Assembly: GCF_003967195.1 (NCBI RefSeq)
Contig: NZ_AP018725.1
Span: forward strand, 248,001 to 312,000
DNA: 64,000 nucleotides
Direction of reading: 5' to 3'
DNA from: Sulfuriflexus mobilis
Lineage (GTDB): Bacteria; Pseudomonadota; Gammaproteobacteria; AKS1
The notes under the pieces are model-generated. The model was not told the origin of the DNA and made no database searches. It saw nothing but the letters and a program-made list of their open reading frames with translations. Position numbers and translations under genes: made by a program. Below, piece by piece: positions 1 through 9,287 of this stretch. Position 1 is the stretch's first letter; the number at the start of each line of letters is the position of its first letter.

Positions 1-1
1 C

Positions 2-1462
2 GGTGATGCGGTCATTGGCCTGACTCGCGGCACGATCGCCTATTTGTCTCGTGAAGAGTTGCAGGGCGTGATCGCCCATGAGTTCAGCCATATCCTGCAC
101 GGTGATATGCGCCTGAATATCCGTTTAATCGGTATCCTGCACGGTATCCTGCTTCTTGGTTTAATCGGCTATTACATCTTACGATCCGTGCGAGGCCGAT
201 CGAATAAGAATACGGGCCCCATTCTCGGTTTGGGCCTGGGCCTGCTGGTCATCGGTTATAGCGGCACATTTTTTGGCAACCTGATCAAGGCCTCGGTCAG
301 TCGCCAGCGTGAATTTCTCGCCGATGCCTCGGCGGTCCAGTTTACGCGAAACAATACGGGCATTGCCGGCGCGCTGAAAAAGATTGGGGGTTATGCACCG
401 GGGTCGGCACTGGAAACTCCGGAGGCCCCGACCATGAGTCACGCCTATTTCAGTAATGGTGTGAGTTCATTCATGCAATCGATGTTTGCCACGCACCCGC
501 CACTCGATGTGCGTATCAAACGCATCGATCCTCACTGGGATGGTGTGTTTGTGCCAGTAACCCATGAGGTCGCGGAGACGGAATCGGCAACAGGCCAGAC
601 AGCCGCGGCATCGCGGGCAGAGGCGAGGAAGACTGCGGTCACGGGCGTCGTTATCGCCTCACAGATACTGGAGCATGTCGGTCAGACCGGCCCGGCGCAA
701 CTTGACTATGCGGCATCGTTACTGGATGAGCTGCCAAAGGCTATTCATGAGATGGTGCATGAGCCTTATGGTGCGCGTGCCGTGATTTATTGCCTGGTGA
801 TGACGACACAGCCGGCTATTCAGGCCAGACAGCTTCAGCAACTTGAGGCGTTTGCTGACACGGGTATCTTTGAACTAGTGAGTCAATGGCTTGCTACGGT
901 GAAGGCGCTGGATATCAAATTTCGCTTGCCGCTGATTGACATGGCGCTGCCCTCACTGCGCCAGTTGTCTGCTGCACAATATCAATTGTTTAAGAAAAAT
1001 CTGTTGTTGCTCATGCAGGCCGACCGGCGCATTGACCTGTTCGAATGGTCACTACAGAAAATTCTCTTCCATCATCTCGATGCGGAATTCGGCCGACCGG
1101 GTAAGCGGGTGGCGAAATTCGGTTCCTTAAAAGCCGTTAAGGAAGACATTGATATGCTCATGAGCATGCTGGTTTATGCATGTGTGCAGGATAAGACACA
1201 GGTGAAAGCGGCCCTTGCGAGTGCTGAAGAGGAACTGCAGGCAGGCAAGCTGGTGTTGTTACCCCGCCAACAGATCAATATTGATAATCTTGGTGCGGCG
1301 GTCGATCAGCTGGCCTTGCTGAAACCGTTAATAAAACCTCGTCTGTTGAAGGCCTGTCTGGCGGTTATTACACAGGACCAGAACTATTCCCCCAACGAAA
1401 TGGAGCTCATGCGGGCGATTGCCGATGTGCTGGACTGCCCCTTGCCGCCCTACCTGGGCTAA
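2..1462 (+). CDS. M48-family zinc metalloprotease, 5' end missing
   Basis: The reading frame is already open at base 2 and has no start in the window, so the N-terminus lies upstream. An HEFSH zinc/catalytic motif (bases 77-91) is followed by a hydrophobic hairpin and an REFLAD segment whose Glu (base 311) should be the third zinc ligand, as in HtpX/Ste24-type M48 peptidases. After the protease domain comes a helical C-terminal region of about 280 residues rich in Leu and Ala that I cannot assign; one segment (ADRRIDLFEW) recalls TerB-like helical domains, but this is only resemblance. Probably an inner-membrane quality-control protease. It ends 79 bases before the convergent GST gene. Confidence 0.88.
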   Translation, partial: GDAVIGLTRGTIAYLSREELQGVIAHEFSHILHGDMRLNIRLIGILHGILLLGLIGYYILRSVRGRSNKNTGPILGLGLGLLVIGYSGTFFGNLIKASVSRQREFLADASAVQFTRNNTGIAGALKKIGGYAPGSALETPEAPTMSHAYFSNGVSSFMQSMFATHPPLDVRIKRIDPHWDGVFVPVTHEVAETESATGQTAAASRAEARKTAVTGVVIASQILEHVGQTGPAQLDYAASLLDELPKAIHEMVHEPYGARAVIYCLVMTTQPAIQARQLQQLEAFADTGIFELVSQWLATVKALDIKFRLPLIDMALPSLRQLSAAQYQLFKKNLLLLMQADRRIDLFEWSLQKILFHHLDAEFGRPGKRVAKFGSLKAVKEDIDMLMSMLVYACVQDKTQVKAALASAEEELQAGKLVLLPRQQINIDNLGAAVDQLALLKPLIKPRLLKACLAVITQDQNYSPNEMELMRAIADVLDCPLPPYLG

Positions 1463-1492
1463 GTGGTTTCTTCAGGCGTGGCGGGCCCACTT

Positions 1493-1527
1493 AAAAAAGG
1501 TCGGGCCGTGGGAGGTCGGTCCCGACC
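1493..1527 (-). terminator. Rho-independent terminator of the GST gene
   Basis: GGTCGGG (1499-1505) and CCCGACC (1521-1527) form a 7-bp stem with a 15-base loop. Read on the minus strand the stem is followed by six T (1493-1498), just downstream of the GST stop. Confidence 0.6.
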
Positions 1528-1540
1528 AAAAACACGCCGA

Positions 1541-2164
1541 TCAGGCGGCCAGTTTGGGTGTCTCTGCCCAGGCGGGGATCGCATCGAGACGTTTTAACCA
1601 GGCGCGGATGTTTGGATAGGCGTGATAGGGCACCTCGGCGGCATCGAGGAAGTCGCCCGTAGAGGCGACGGAGAAATCCGCCAGGCTGAGCCGGTCGCCG
1701 GTGATGAAGGCCTTGTCAGCCAGTTGTTGTTCCAACACGTTGGCGAACTGATAAAAGTCCTGTTTTGCCTGGTCGAGTTTGGCCTGGTCGGGTTCACCGA
1801 GCTCCATCAGGGTCTTGAGGACATTCTCAAAGACGAAGGTCCCTACCGCGCGGTTATAGTGTGCCTGTTCCCAGTTCTGCCAGCGGTGAATGTCAGCCCG
1901 AATGCGGTGGTCGGCGGGGTAGAGCTCATTGGCCGGGCCGATGGCGGCGAGGTATTGCATGATGGCATTCGACTCCCACAGGCGCAGGTTGCCGTCTTCA
2001 AGTACCGGTACCATGCCATTCGGGTTCAGGGCCTGAAATTCTGGGGTATTCAGTTCCCCCGCGAAGAAATCCAGCTCGCAGATCTGCACGTCGAGTCCCA
2101 GCTGGTTAATGACGGCGTGCACCTTGCGGCAGTTCGGTGAGCCGTTAACGGTATAGAAATTCAT
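1541..2164 (-). CDS. Glutathione S-transferase family protein
   Basis: A 207-residue protein of the usual cytosolic GST size. The N-terminal thioredoxin-fold half begins with SPNCRKV (residues 9-15; Cys12 sits where the catalytic Ser/Cys lies in GSTs), followed by the cis-Pro segment NPNGMVPVLED (about 48-58) and the glutathione gamma-glutamyl-binding ESNAI (about 64-68). The C-terminal half is all-helical with the LSLADFSVAS motif. It would conjugate or reduce electrophiles with glutathione; the substrate cannot be told. It is divergent from the HxlR regulator at 2287, with a tandem dyad between them, so control by that regulator is likely. ATG start at 2164 preceded by a purine-rich GGAGAG. 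Confidence 0.93.
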   Translation of the reverse strand: MNFYTVNGSPNCRKVHAVINQLGLDVQICELDFFAGELNTPEFQALNPNGMVPVLEDGNLRLWESNAIMQYLAAIGPANELYPADHRIRADIHRWQNWEQAHYNRAVGTFVFENVLKTLMELGEPDQAKLDQAKQDFYQFANVLEQQLADKAFITGDRLSLADFSVASTGDFLDAAEVPYHAYPNIRAWLKRLDAIPAWAETPKLAA

Positions 2165-2199
2165 GGGCTTCTCTCCTTAGTAAGCGTTTTTTTTATCGA

Positions 2200-2264
2200 G
2201 TGACTTTCAAAGCACAAGTCACTATCTGGGAATCTAGCCTAGTAACTTTTAAAATGCAAGTGAT
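2200..2264. promoter_or_regulatory. Tandem dyad operator between gst and hxlR
   Basis: Two similar 23-base palindromic units are repeated 42 bases apart. The first has arms GTGACT (2200-2205) and AGTCAC (2217-2222); the second has GTAACT (2242-2247) and AGTGAT (2259-2264), with a similar A/C-rich core. Spacing of four helical turns would put both on one face of the DNA. HxlR-type regulators are known to bind such AGTnAC dyads near their own genes; binding here is inference. Confidence 0.6.
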
Positions 2265-2286
2265 GATTTGTGCTATGGTTGAGGGC

Positions 2287-2670
2287 ATGAAAAAGCCCCA
2301 ACAAAGCGTGCCCGGACAAGACTGCCTGCGCTCCCTGTGCCCGCTATCCAGCGTGCTGGATATCCTGGGCGACAAGTGGACTCTCCTGGTGGTGCGGGAC
2401 ATGCTGTTCCTGCGCAAACGCCTGTATAAGGAGCTGGCGGACTCGGCGGAAAACATACCGACCAATATCCTTGCCGACCGGCTCAAGCGCCTGGAGGCGG
2501 CGGCGATCATCGAAAAACACCCGTACCAGGACAGGCCGGTGCGTTATGCCTACACGTTGACGGAGAAGGGTGAGGCCCTGCGGCCGCTACTGATTGAGCT
2601 GGCAAAATGGGGTAACGCGTATATCCCCGGCACCATCGTCCCGCCGGAAGGTTTCATGGAGGGGAAGTAG
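2287..2670 (+). CDS. HxlR-family winged-helix transcriptional regulator
   Basis: I place the start at ATG 2287 (MKKPQQS), giving 127 residues, the family's usual length; the longer open frame from 2200 would run through the operator. The conserved HxlR opening CPLSSVLDILGDKWTLLVVRDM is present (split here: Cys then WTLLVVRD), followed by the recognition region NIPTNILADRLKRLE and the wing YQDRPVRYAYTLTEKG. Members sense electrophiles or oxidants, often through the conserved N-terminal Cys, and regulate a neighbouring detoxification gene, here the divergent GST. Convergent with the LpxR-like gene 16 bases downstream. Confidence 0.92.
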   Translation: MKKPQQSVPGQDCLRSLCPLSSVLDILGDKWTLLVVRDMLFLRKRLYKELADSAENIPTNILADRLKRLEAAAIIEKHPYQDRPVRYAYTLTEKGEALRPLLIELAKWGNAYIPGTIVPPEGFMEGK

Positions 2671-2685
2671 CCGTGCTGGCGGGGT

Positions 2686-3720
2686 TTAATAGCGCAGCAT
2701 GAAAGAGACGTTGCCCCAGAGATGGTTGCGGTCTGCGTTGCCCACATTGAGCTCACTGGTCTTACCATTGATTGAGAAGGTCACCTGCACCGGTTTGTAA
2801 CTCAGGGTCAGGCCCACGCCGGCGTCATGCACCACATGGCGAAGGTCACTATTGTTGAAGGTAACATCACTGTCGCGAAACTGGCCCTGCAATAATGCAT
2901 CATAGGCAACGGCGCGTGCACGGTAGGCGGCCCACAGGTACCACTCATCGCCACTCAGTGAGGGCAGGAAGTTGCCGCGGTTGATCGGGTCGTAGGGCAG
3001 GGTCCAGACGGGGCTGCTGATATGACCACCACGCAGAGACAGGCCAATGCTGGCATTGGTCTGATAGCCGAGGCTGGCACTACCTGTACCGGTGAGGTCC
3101 CAGTGGCCTGGTGCCCCGGTGAGTCGTTCGGCATAGGCAAGCCGAAGCCCTAGCGTTGCCTCACCACCGTTTGAGATCTGGTGGCTCCAGCCCTTGGGGT
3201 CAACCGGTTGGGTGTCGTTGGCGAGATTACGCCAGGCCCGGTGCAGTCCCTGTTGTACCTCGCGGGCGATGCCGGTGCCGAGTACGCCAATACGCATGTC
3301 GATCCCAAGGGCACTGTCCTCGTCGGCATAGACACGCTTGTTACTTAAATAGATCAACGAGGCATAAGGGCGATCATCCGGCAGGGGGGTACTGGCGGAG
3401 AGGTTATCGGGGGTATAGTTGACGCTTCCGAGCATAAAACTGCGTTCGGTGAAGGCCCCCTCGGCGTGTAGACCGAGCTGCTGTCCCGTCCACCTTACGA
3501 GTCGATCCATCGGGTAGAGGCCTTCCCCCTGCCAGAAGAATTCAACGGCGATGCCGGTGGTGTAATCGCGGTCCTGATTGAGGCCGAGGGTGAACAGGTC
3601 CTGGTCAAAATAAAAGGCCACGCCGCGGTCGTGAACCGGTTGTGCCATGCCTGTTGTGTGCGTGAGCAGCAATCCCGCACTGAAGAGGCAGGTTAACAGG
3701 TGACGAAAAAACAAGTTCAT
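2686..3720 (-). CDS. LpxR-like outer-membrane protein (DUF2219)
   Basis: A 344-residue protein with a signal peptide (cleavage expected near GMAQ-PV) and a predicted beta-barrel of alternating segments ending in the aromatic residue pattern SFMLRY typical of outer-membrane proteins. Family motifs seen: FDQDLF with DRDYTTGI near the N-terminus, DDRPYASLIYL in the middle, and WSHQISNGGE. LpxR enzymes remove the 3' acyloxyacyl group of lipid A in the outer leaflet. The catalytic Asn-Asp pair of the characterised enzyme seems to be Gln-Asp here, so deacylase activity is uncertain. Monocistronic; roughly 250 bases without a recognised gene follow on its 5' side. Confidence 0.78.
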   Translation of the reverse strand: MNLFFRHLLTCLFSAGLLLTHTTGMAQPVHDRGVAFYFDQDLFTLGLNQDRDYTTGIAVEFFWQGEGLYPMDRLVRWTGQQLGLHAEGAFTERSFMLGSVNYTPDNLSASTPLPDDRPYASLIYLSNKRVYADEDSALGIDMRIGVLGTGIAREVQQGLHRAWRNLANDTQPVDPKGWSHQISNGGEATLGLRLAYAERLTGAPGHWDLTGTGSASLGYQTNASIGLSLRGGHISSPVWTLPYDPINRGNFLPSLSGDEWYLWAAYRARAVAYDALLQGQFRDSDVTFNNSDLRHVVHDAGVGLTLSYKPVQVTFSINGKTSELNVGNADRNHLWGNVSFMLRY

Positions 3721-3972
3721 GGTATTCCTTTACGCACAGGATTAAGAGCCAGAATCAGTTTTGCTAATATTTTAATTAGAGTAAGTAAATAAGGCATAAA
3801 AGGCCAGAGAAAAGGGCCTGGTGCATACGCCCGTTTTAGATTAATCAGGTATTGAATGAACCTGGCTCAAGCATACAAAACATCACGGATCGTATATGCT
3901 TTGTGCAAGGCAGAAAGAAATTGTGCGATGCGGGCACCCTGGTTGAATGCTTACATTGCGGTGACCATTTGA

Positions 3973-4362
3973 ATGAAGAATACGGTATGGAAGGAACGGG
4001 TAACCGCATTAAAGAAGAATACCTATGCGTTGTATCTTGCCTCGCAAGATACCCGGGTGCCGATTCTGGCAAAAGTGCTTATTGGCCTCGTGGTCGCTTA
4101 TGCCCTGAGTCCTATTGACTTAATACCGGATTTTATTCCGGTGATAGGTTACCTGGATGATTTGATTTTATTGCCACTGGGCATTCTTTTGGCTATTCGG
4201 TTTATTCCCCGAGAGGTGTGGCGGGAATGCCAGGCCGTGGCAGCGGCGAAAATATGTGATATGCCGCACAGTCGCAGGGCCGCTGTTATTATTATCATTA
4301 TCTGGGTCTTGGCAATTAGTGGTTTCATATTCTGGCTGTGGGGCGTTATTCAACGGGAGTAA
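3973..4362 (+). CDS. DUF1232 (YkvA-like) membrane protein
   Basis: A 129-residue protein with the DUF1232 core ILAKVLIGLVVAYALSP followed by IDLIPDFIPVIGYLDD, the signature of the family, and an additional C-terminal transmembrane helix (about 100-122) before a short RE tail. The function of the family is not known; members are small inner-membrane proteins often linked to envelope stress. The gene is followed after seven bases by a secreted hypothetical protein, so the two are probably cotranscribed. The segment upstream (3852-3972) is open in the +3 direction with a Cys-x2-Cys stretch but I see no support for a gene there. Confidence 0.85.
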   Translation: MKNTVWKERVTALKKNTYALYLASQDTRVPILAKVLIGLVVAYALSPIDLIPDFIPVIGYLDDLILLPLGILLAIRFIPREVWRECQAVAAAKICDMPHSRRAAVIIIIIWVLAISGFIFWLWGVIQRE

Positions 4363-4369
4363 GGTACGA

Positions 4370-4882
4370 ATGAATAAAATATTGGGTCTTATCGTATTGT
4401 TAATGGCTTCGCTTGTGCAGGCCGCACCGCTACAGGATGTGCAATTTGACGATATCGCGTTTAAACATGCCTGGGAAAATAAAGAGAGCATTATTACGAA
4501 CGAATATGTTGAAGAAGGCCAGACACTGGATAACTGGCAGCACCTGCTTGCCTACCGTCAGTATCCTGGTCATGACGAGCCCGCTGAGGTCATCAGGCAA
4601 TATTTGACCCAGATTAAACCAACACAAAAACCCGCAGTCTATAAACGCGATGAAAGTAGCAAGGATATCATACTGGTATTTCTTGTTGAGGCAGATGATA
4701 AAAGCCATCTGGAATTTAATATCCATCGGTTTGTAGCGGAAGACGGCATCGTGCGTTCTTATCAGTTTGCGGCACGAAATTTCAAACGCAAACTATCGGC
4801 GCTTGGGGATGAGATTTCAGAAAAAAAATCAAAATGGATAGGCCTCGTAGGAAGGCTCAGGGCAGCGGATTTTACTCATTAA
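4370..4882 (+). CDS. Secreted hypothetical protein
   Basis: I do not recognise this 170-residue protein. ATG 4370 gives a clear signal peptide (MNKILGLIVLLMASLVQA, cleavage before AP), which decides the start over the longer open frame from 4256. The mature part is charged, with a short Trp-rich segment (DNWQHLLAYRQYPG) and a beta-rich middle, and no cysteines. A periplasmic location is expected. It starts seven bases after the DUF1232 gene. Confidence 0.72.
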   Translation: MNKILGLIVLLMASLVQAAPLQDVQFDDIAFKHAWENKESIITNEYVEEGQTLDNWQHLLAYRQYPGHDEPAEVIRQYLTQIKPTQKPAVYKRDESSKDIILVFLVEADDKSHLEFNIHRFVAEDGIVRSYQFAARNFKRKLSALGDEISEKKSKWIGLVGRLRAADFTH

Positions 4883-5026
4883 GTCCAGGCCGTCACCCCG
4901 TTCTGGTTTTACCTGTTATAAAGGCAGAGGAAGGTATAAGTTCATAGCGCCTATCTGGTAAAATAGCGCCATATTCCTTATCCCCGGATTTTCACCGCTC
5001 CGGGCGAACCTGTATCGAGGCAGAGT

Positions 5027-5236
5027 ATGAGCGTAAAAGATAGTAACGGCACGGAACTCAACGACGGTGATGCCGTGCAGGTGATCAAGGACCTGAAGGT
5101 CAAGGGTTCGTCAACGACCCTGAAGCGGGGCACGGTGATCAAGAATATCCGCCTGACCTCAACGGATGATGAGGTTGAGTGTCGCATGGGCAAAAGCACC
5201 ATTGTGCTGAAAACCTGTTTTATGAAAAAGGCCTGA
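5027..5236 (+). CDS. PhnA-domain protein lacking the zinc ribbon (YjdM-like)
   Basis: The 69 residues match the C-terminal domain of the YjdM/PhnA family: DSNGTELNDGDAVQVIKDLKVKG then KRGTVIKNIRLTSTDDEVEC. Full-length members are about 110 residues and begin with a Cys4 zinc ribbon, which is absent here; the start ATG 5027 is well placed (upstream GGCAGAG) and the frame has no cysteines further upstream. PhnA was named from the phosphonate operon but has no proven role in phosphonate breakdown. It is a stand-alone SH3-like domain whose role is not known. Confidence 0.82.
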   Translation: MSVKDSNGTELNDGDAVQVIKDLKVKGSSTTLKRGTVIKNIRLTSTDDEVECRMGKSTIVLKTCFMKKA

Positions 5237-5288
5237 GCGGCGGGATAAACGCGCCGCGCTGATACACTTTCTCCTTTATTCTATTCGC

Positions 5289-5627
5289 ATGCTGACATTT
5301 ACTGACCCCCCGCAGGACTGGGACACTGCCGCCCTCGCACCGACACTAAAGCGCTGGCTTGAGGCGCTGGCGCCGGGGAGTCTGCCCCTGCATAAGGGGG
5401 TGAGCCAGGCGGGCCTTGTTGATGACCAGGCGATCACGGCGATGGTGCTTAACTGTCGTGACGACAGCGAGGGGGCGGTTGAGGCCAAGGTCGGGGTGTT
5501 TTTCACCGAGGTCGTCATCAATTGCGGCTGTGGTGATGAACCGATGCCCGTCAATGCCTATTGTGAGCTGCTGATCAGTATTGATAAGGTGAGCGCCGAG
5601 GCGACGATTGTCGTGGTGACTGACTGA
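5289..5627 (+). CDS. Hypothetical protein upstream of rsmD
   Basis: A 112-residue acidic protein that I do not recognise. It has a possible compact fold with a Cys-rich GCGDEPMPVNAYCEL segment (residues about 78-92) and alternating beta-strands, and no signal peptide or membrane helix. The stop at 5625-5627 lies one base before the rsmD start codon, so it is translationally linked to rsmD. Codon use is like that of the neighbours, so I regard it as real; function unknown. Confidence 0.7.
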   Translation: MLTFTDPPQDWDTAALAPTLKRWLEALAPGSLPLHKGVSQAGLVDDQAITAMVLNCRDDSEGAVEAKVGVFFTEVVINCGCGDEPMPVNAYCELLISIDKVSAEATIVVVTD

Positions 5628-5628
5628 C

Positions 5629-6189
5629 ATGGCCAGACCGAGTAACACCCTGCGTATCATTGGCGGTGAACTACGTGGCCGCAAGTTAAGCTTTCCCGAT
5701 GCGAAGGGCCTGCGGCCGACACCGGACCGCGTGCGTGAGACCCTGTTCAACTGGCTGCAGGCGCAGGTCTATGGCGCGCGTTGCCTGGACCTGTTTGCCG
5801 GCAGCGGCGCGTTGGGGCTGGAGGCCTTGTCGCGCGGAGCGGCCGAGGTCGTGTTTGTCGAGCGCGACGGGCGCGTGTTGCAAAAGCTGCGCGAGAACTT
5901 GCTGCTGCTTGGGCAGGAGAATGGGCGTTGTATACAGGCCAGTGCCGAACAGTTTCTGCGTGGCGCGGCCGAGCCGTTTGATATCGTTTTTCTCGACCCG
6001 CCGTTTCAGACAGATGAGCTCGCCGGATTGTGCGCGAGCCTCGAGGCCGGTGGCTGGTTACGCGAGGGTTTTCGTCTCTATATGGAACGGCCACAACGCC
6101 TGGCCATGCCCCCGTTACCCGCGGGCTGGCAGGTGCTGCGCGAGACCCGGGCCGGCGAATCACGGGCCTGCCTGATCGGCCGTGGCTGA
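5629..6189 (+). CDS. rsmD: 16S rRNA (guanine966-N2)-methyltransferase
   Basis: 186 residues, the normal RsmD length. It opens with RIIGGELRGRKL and RPTPDRVRETLFNWL, has the SAM-binding loop DLFAGSGALGLEALSRGA (about 54-71) and the catalytic DPPF (123-126). RsmD methylates N2 of G966 in 16S rRNA of the small subunit. It follows a small hypothetical gene with a one-base gap and precedes coaD by 31 bases, a common gammaproteobacterial arrangement (rsmD-coaD-ferredoxin). Confidence 0.96.
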   Translation: MARPSNTLRIIGGELRGRKLSFPDAKGLRPTPDRVRETLFNWLQAQVYGARCLDLFAGSGALGLEALSRGAAEVVFVERDGRVLQKLRENLLLLGQENGRCIQASAEQFLRGAAEPFDIVFLDPPFQTDELAGLCASLEAGGWLREGFRLYMERPQRLAMPPLPAGWQVLRETRAGESRACLIGRG

Positions 6190-6211
6190 CAGCCTTGCGC
6201 GGGCATGGTAG

Positions 6212-6700
<489 letters not shown>

Positions 6701-6716
6701 TATAGGCGTCCGCTAA

Positions 6717-7010
<294 letters not shown>

Positions 7011-7046
7011 CGTCTCTGCCGGCTGCGCTGGCGCGGCGCATGTGAT

Positions 7047-7074
7047 AAAAAGGTCCCTTACCGGGGCCTTTTTT
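7047..7074 (+). terminator. Intrinsic terminator after the ferredoxin gene
   Basis: AAAAAGG-T-CCC (7047-7057) pairs with GGGGCCTTTTTT (7063-7074) across a short TTACC loop; one G-T pair. The A-run and T-run make it effective in both directions. It lies between yfhL and ggt and shows that the ggt start must be downstream of 7074. Confidence 0.85.
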
Positions 7075-7089
7075 ATGTGTCATATAAAT

Positions 7090-8757
7090 ATGCGTATTTT
7101 CTCTCTTAGCCTGTTCCTTTTTATTGCGCTCAGCAACCAGCCGCTGTGGGCAGAGGTTCAGCATGCCGCCGGTATCGCCACGGCCCACCCGGCGGCGACG
7201 CAGGCGGGGCACGAGACCCTCGTTGCCGGCGGCAATGCCTTTGATGCCGCGGTCACGGTGAGTGCCGTGCTGGCTGTGGTCGAACCCTACAGTTCGGGCA
7301 TCGGCGGCGGTGGTTTCTGGTTGTTGCACCGGGCGCGGGATGGTTTCCAGGTCATGATCGATGGCCGCGAAACGGCACCGGGCCGTGCGCACCGCGATCT
7401 CTATTTAGATGCACAGGGCCAGGTCCGGCCCGGGGCCTCGGTCGACGGGCCACTGGCGGCGGCTATCCCCGGCGTGCCAGCCGCGCTGGCGCTGTTGGCA
7501 CGTGATTACGGGCGCCTGCCCCTGGACCAGTCACTGGCCGCGGCGATCCGCATCGCCCGTGAGGGCTTTGCGGTTGAGGCCTACTACCAACGCATGGCCG
7601 GTTTTCGCCTCCAGGCCCTGCGTGCCTCGCCCGAGGCGGCGCGCATCTTCCTGCTGAACAACGAGGTGCCGCCGCTAGGGCATGTTATTAAACAACCCGA
7701 ACTTGCCGCTACGCTCGCCTTGCTGGCGGCGCAGGGTGCGCCGGGTTTTTATACCGGCCGTTATGCGCAGCAGCTGGTGACCGGTGTGCGCGATGCCGGC
7801 GGTATCTGGCGACTGGAAGATCTGGCGCGTTACCAGGCCGTGTCTCGTCAGCCGTTACGCATGACCTACCGGGGTGCGACCATCACCTCGGTGGCACCGC
7901 CGTCATCGGGTGGCGTGGCGATGGCGACGATCTTTAACCAGCTGAGCCTCAAAGAGGCCGCTGTACACAGTGAGGCCGATCAGGTTCATGTGCTGGCAGA
8001 GGCCATGCGCCGCGCCTATCGCGATCGTGCCGAGTACCTTGGTGATGCCGATATCATCAGTGTGCCGGTTTCGCGTTTGGTGGGCATGGTCCATGCGAAA
8101 CAGATTAGTGCCAATCTTGATATGGATACGGCGACACCGAGCAGTGAGTTACCTGGGGTGGTGGTCGATGCGGGTAAGGGCACCGACACCACGCACTTTT
8201 CTATTCTTGATAGTGAAGGCAATCGTGTAGCCGCCACCCTGAGTGTCAACTATCCGTTTGGCAGTGGTTTTGTTGTACCGGGTACGGGGGTATTGCTCAA
8301 TGATGAAATGGATGATTTTTCGGCCAAGCCGGGTGTACCGAATGTGTATGGTCTGGTGGGCGCCGAGGCGAATGCCATTGCACCTTATAAGCGACCGCTC
8401 TCGAGCATGTCTCCGACCTTTGTCGAAGATACACGCGGTCTGGCGATTATCGGCACACCGGGTGGCAGTCGTATCATCACCATGGTCCTGCATGGCATCA
8501 TGGCCTATATAAACGGTGGCGACGCCGAGGCCATTGTCAGTAAGCGCCGTTATCACCACCAGTACCTGCCGGATCATATTCAGTACGAACGCGGTGCCTT
8601 TGATGAGGCCCTGGCCAGTGAGCTGCAATTGCGCGGGCATGCGTTAAGTGAGCGTGATGACTTTGGTAACATGCAGGTCGTGACCTGGCAGCGCGCGGGC
8701 AATCAGGTGAGTGCGGCAAGTGATCCGCGTGGCATCGGTAGTGCGCAGGTAAGATAA
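7090..8757 (+). CDS. ggt: Gamma-glutamyltransferase
   Basis: ATG 7090 gives 555 residues with a signal peptide (MRIFSLSLFLFIALSNQPLWA-EV); an upstream open stretch from 7042 is excluded because it spans the terminator. The large-subunit part has GGNAFDAAVTVSAVLAVVEPYSSGIGGGGF and the glutamate-binding Arg in DGRETAP. The autocleavage site is GTDTTHFS, where the second Thr of TTH becomes the N-terminal nucleophile of the small subunit, followed by LNDEMDDFS and the GGSRI loop. The periplasmic enzyme hydrolyses or transfers the gamma-glutamyl group of glutathione. Single gene after a terminator; glutathione synthase is at 60 kb. Confidence 0.95.
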   Translation: MRIFSLSLFLFIALSNQPLWAEVQHAAGIATAHPAATQAGHETLVAGGNAFDAAVTVSAVLAVVEPYSSGIGGGGFWLLHRARDGFQVMIDGRETAPGRAHRDLYLDAQGQVRPGASVDGPLAAAIPGVPAALALLARDYGRLPLDQSLAAAIRIAREGFAVEAYYQRMAGFRLQALRASPEAARIFLLNNEVPPLGHVIKQPELAATLALLAAQGAPGFYTGRYAQQLVTGVRDAGGIWRLEDLARYQAVSRQPLRMTYRGATITSVAPPSSGGVAMATIFNQLSLKEAAVHSEADQVHVLAEAMRRAYRDRAEYLGDADIISVPVSRLVGMVHAKQISANLDMDTATPSSELPGVVVDAGKGTDTTHFSILDSEGNRVAATLSVNYPFGSGFVVPGTGVLLNDEMDDFSAKPGVPNVYGLVGAEANAIAPYKRPLSSMSPTFVEDTRGLAIIGTPGGSRIITMVLHGIMAYINGGDAEAIVSKRRYHHQYLPDHIQYERGAFDEALASELQLRGHALSERDDFGNMQVVTWQRAGNQVSAASDPRGIGSAQVR

Positions 8758-8783
8758 GATAATAACAACATGACGAATCTTCA

Positions 8784-9287
8784 ATGTTAATGCATGAGTT
8801 GCTGGCCTCCATGCCTCAGCGGGGCAGGGTGGAATGGATAGGCCTGCGTCCGGACAAGCGCGCGGCGCTGACTATCGTCGAGCGTGTCGAGGCCCTGGAA
8901 AACCGCGGCCTGGCCGGTGATCACCGTAGCCAGCGTGAAGGCGGCAAGCGACAGGTTACACTCATCCAGGCCGAGCACCTGCCGATGCTGGCGGCGCTCA
9001 CGGGACACGAACAGATCCCGCCCGAGTGGTTACGGCGGAATATTGTTGTATCGGGTATTAATCTGTTCGCGCTGCGCGATCGGCGCTTTCTCATGGGAGA
9101 TGTCATTCTGGAAGGCACCGGTACCTGCCCACCCTGTTCGAGGATGGAAAAGACGCTCGGTGCCGGTGGCTACAATGCCATGCGCGGGCACGGGGGCATT
9201 ACTGTCCAGGTGGTGAGTGGTGGTGAGATACACATCGGTGCAGAGGTGCGTTTACTGGAGGCTCAGGCACAGGCCGTGTCGTTATAG
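8784..9287 (+). CDS. MOSC-domain protein
   Basis: 167 residues forming a single MOSC domain: GLRPDKRA and GLAGDHRSQREGGKRQVTLIQAEHL in the N-terminal half and the conserved Cys region GTCPPCSRMEK (about 111-121). MOSC proteins carry or deliver molybdenum cofactor and sulfur to substrates through the conserved Cys; small stand-alone members are thought to act in reduction of N-hydroxylated compounds. Start not certain (ATG 8784 or 8790, both without a good ribosome site). The last 25 bases overlap the 3' end of the convergent diguanylate cyclase gene. Confidence 0.88.
   Translation: MLMHELLASMPQRGRVEWIGLRPDKRAALTIVERVEALENRGLAGDHRSQREGGKRQVTLIQAEHLPMLAALTGHEQIPPEWLRRNIVVSGINLFALRDRRFLMGDVILEGTGTCPPCSRMEKTLGAGGYNAMRGHGGITVQVVSGGEIHIGAEVRLLEAQAQAVSL

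Noticed and set aside
3852-4118. Open frame upstream of the DUF1232 gene with a Cys-x2-Cys segment
   Set aside because: It overlaps the well-supported DUF1232 gene by about 145 bases, has no good ribosome site, and matches no family I know.
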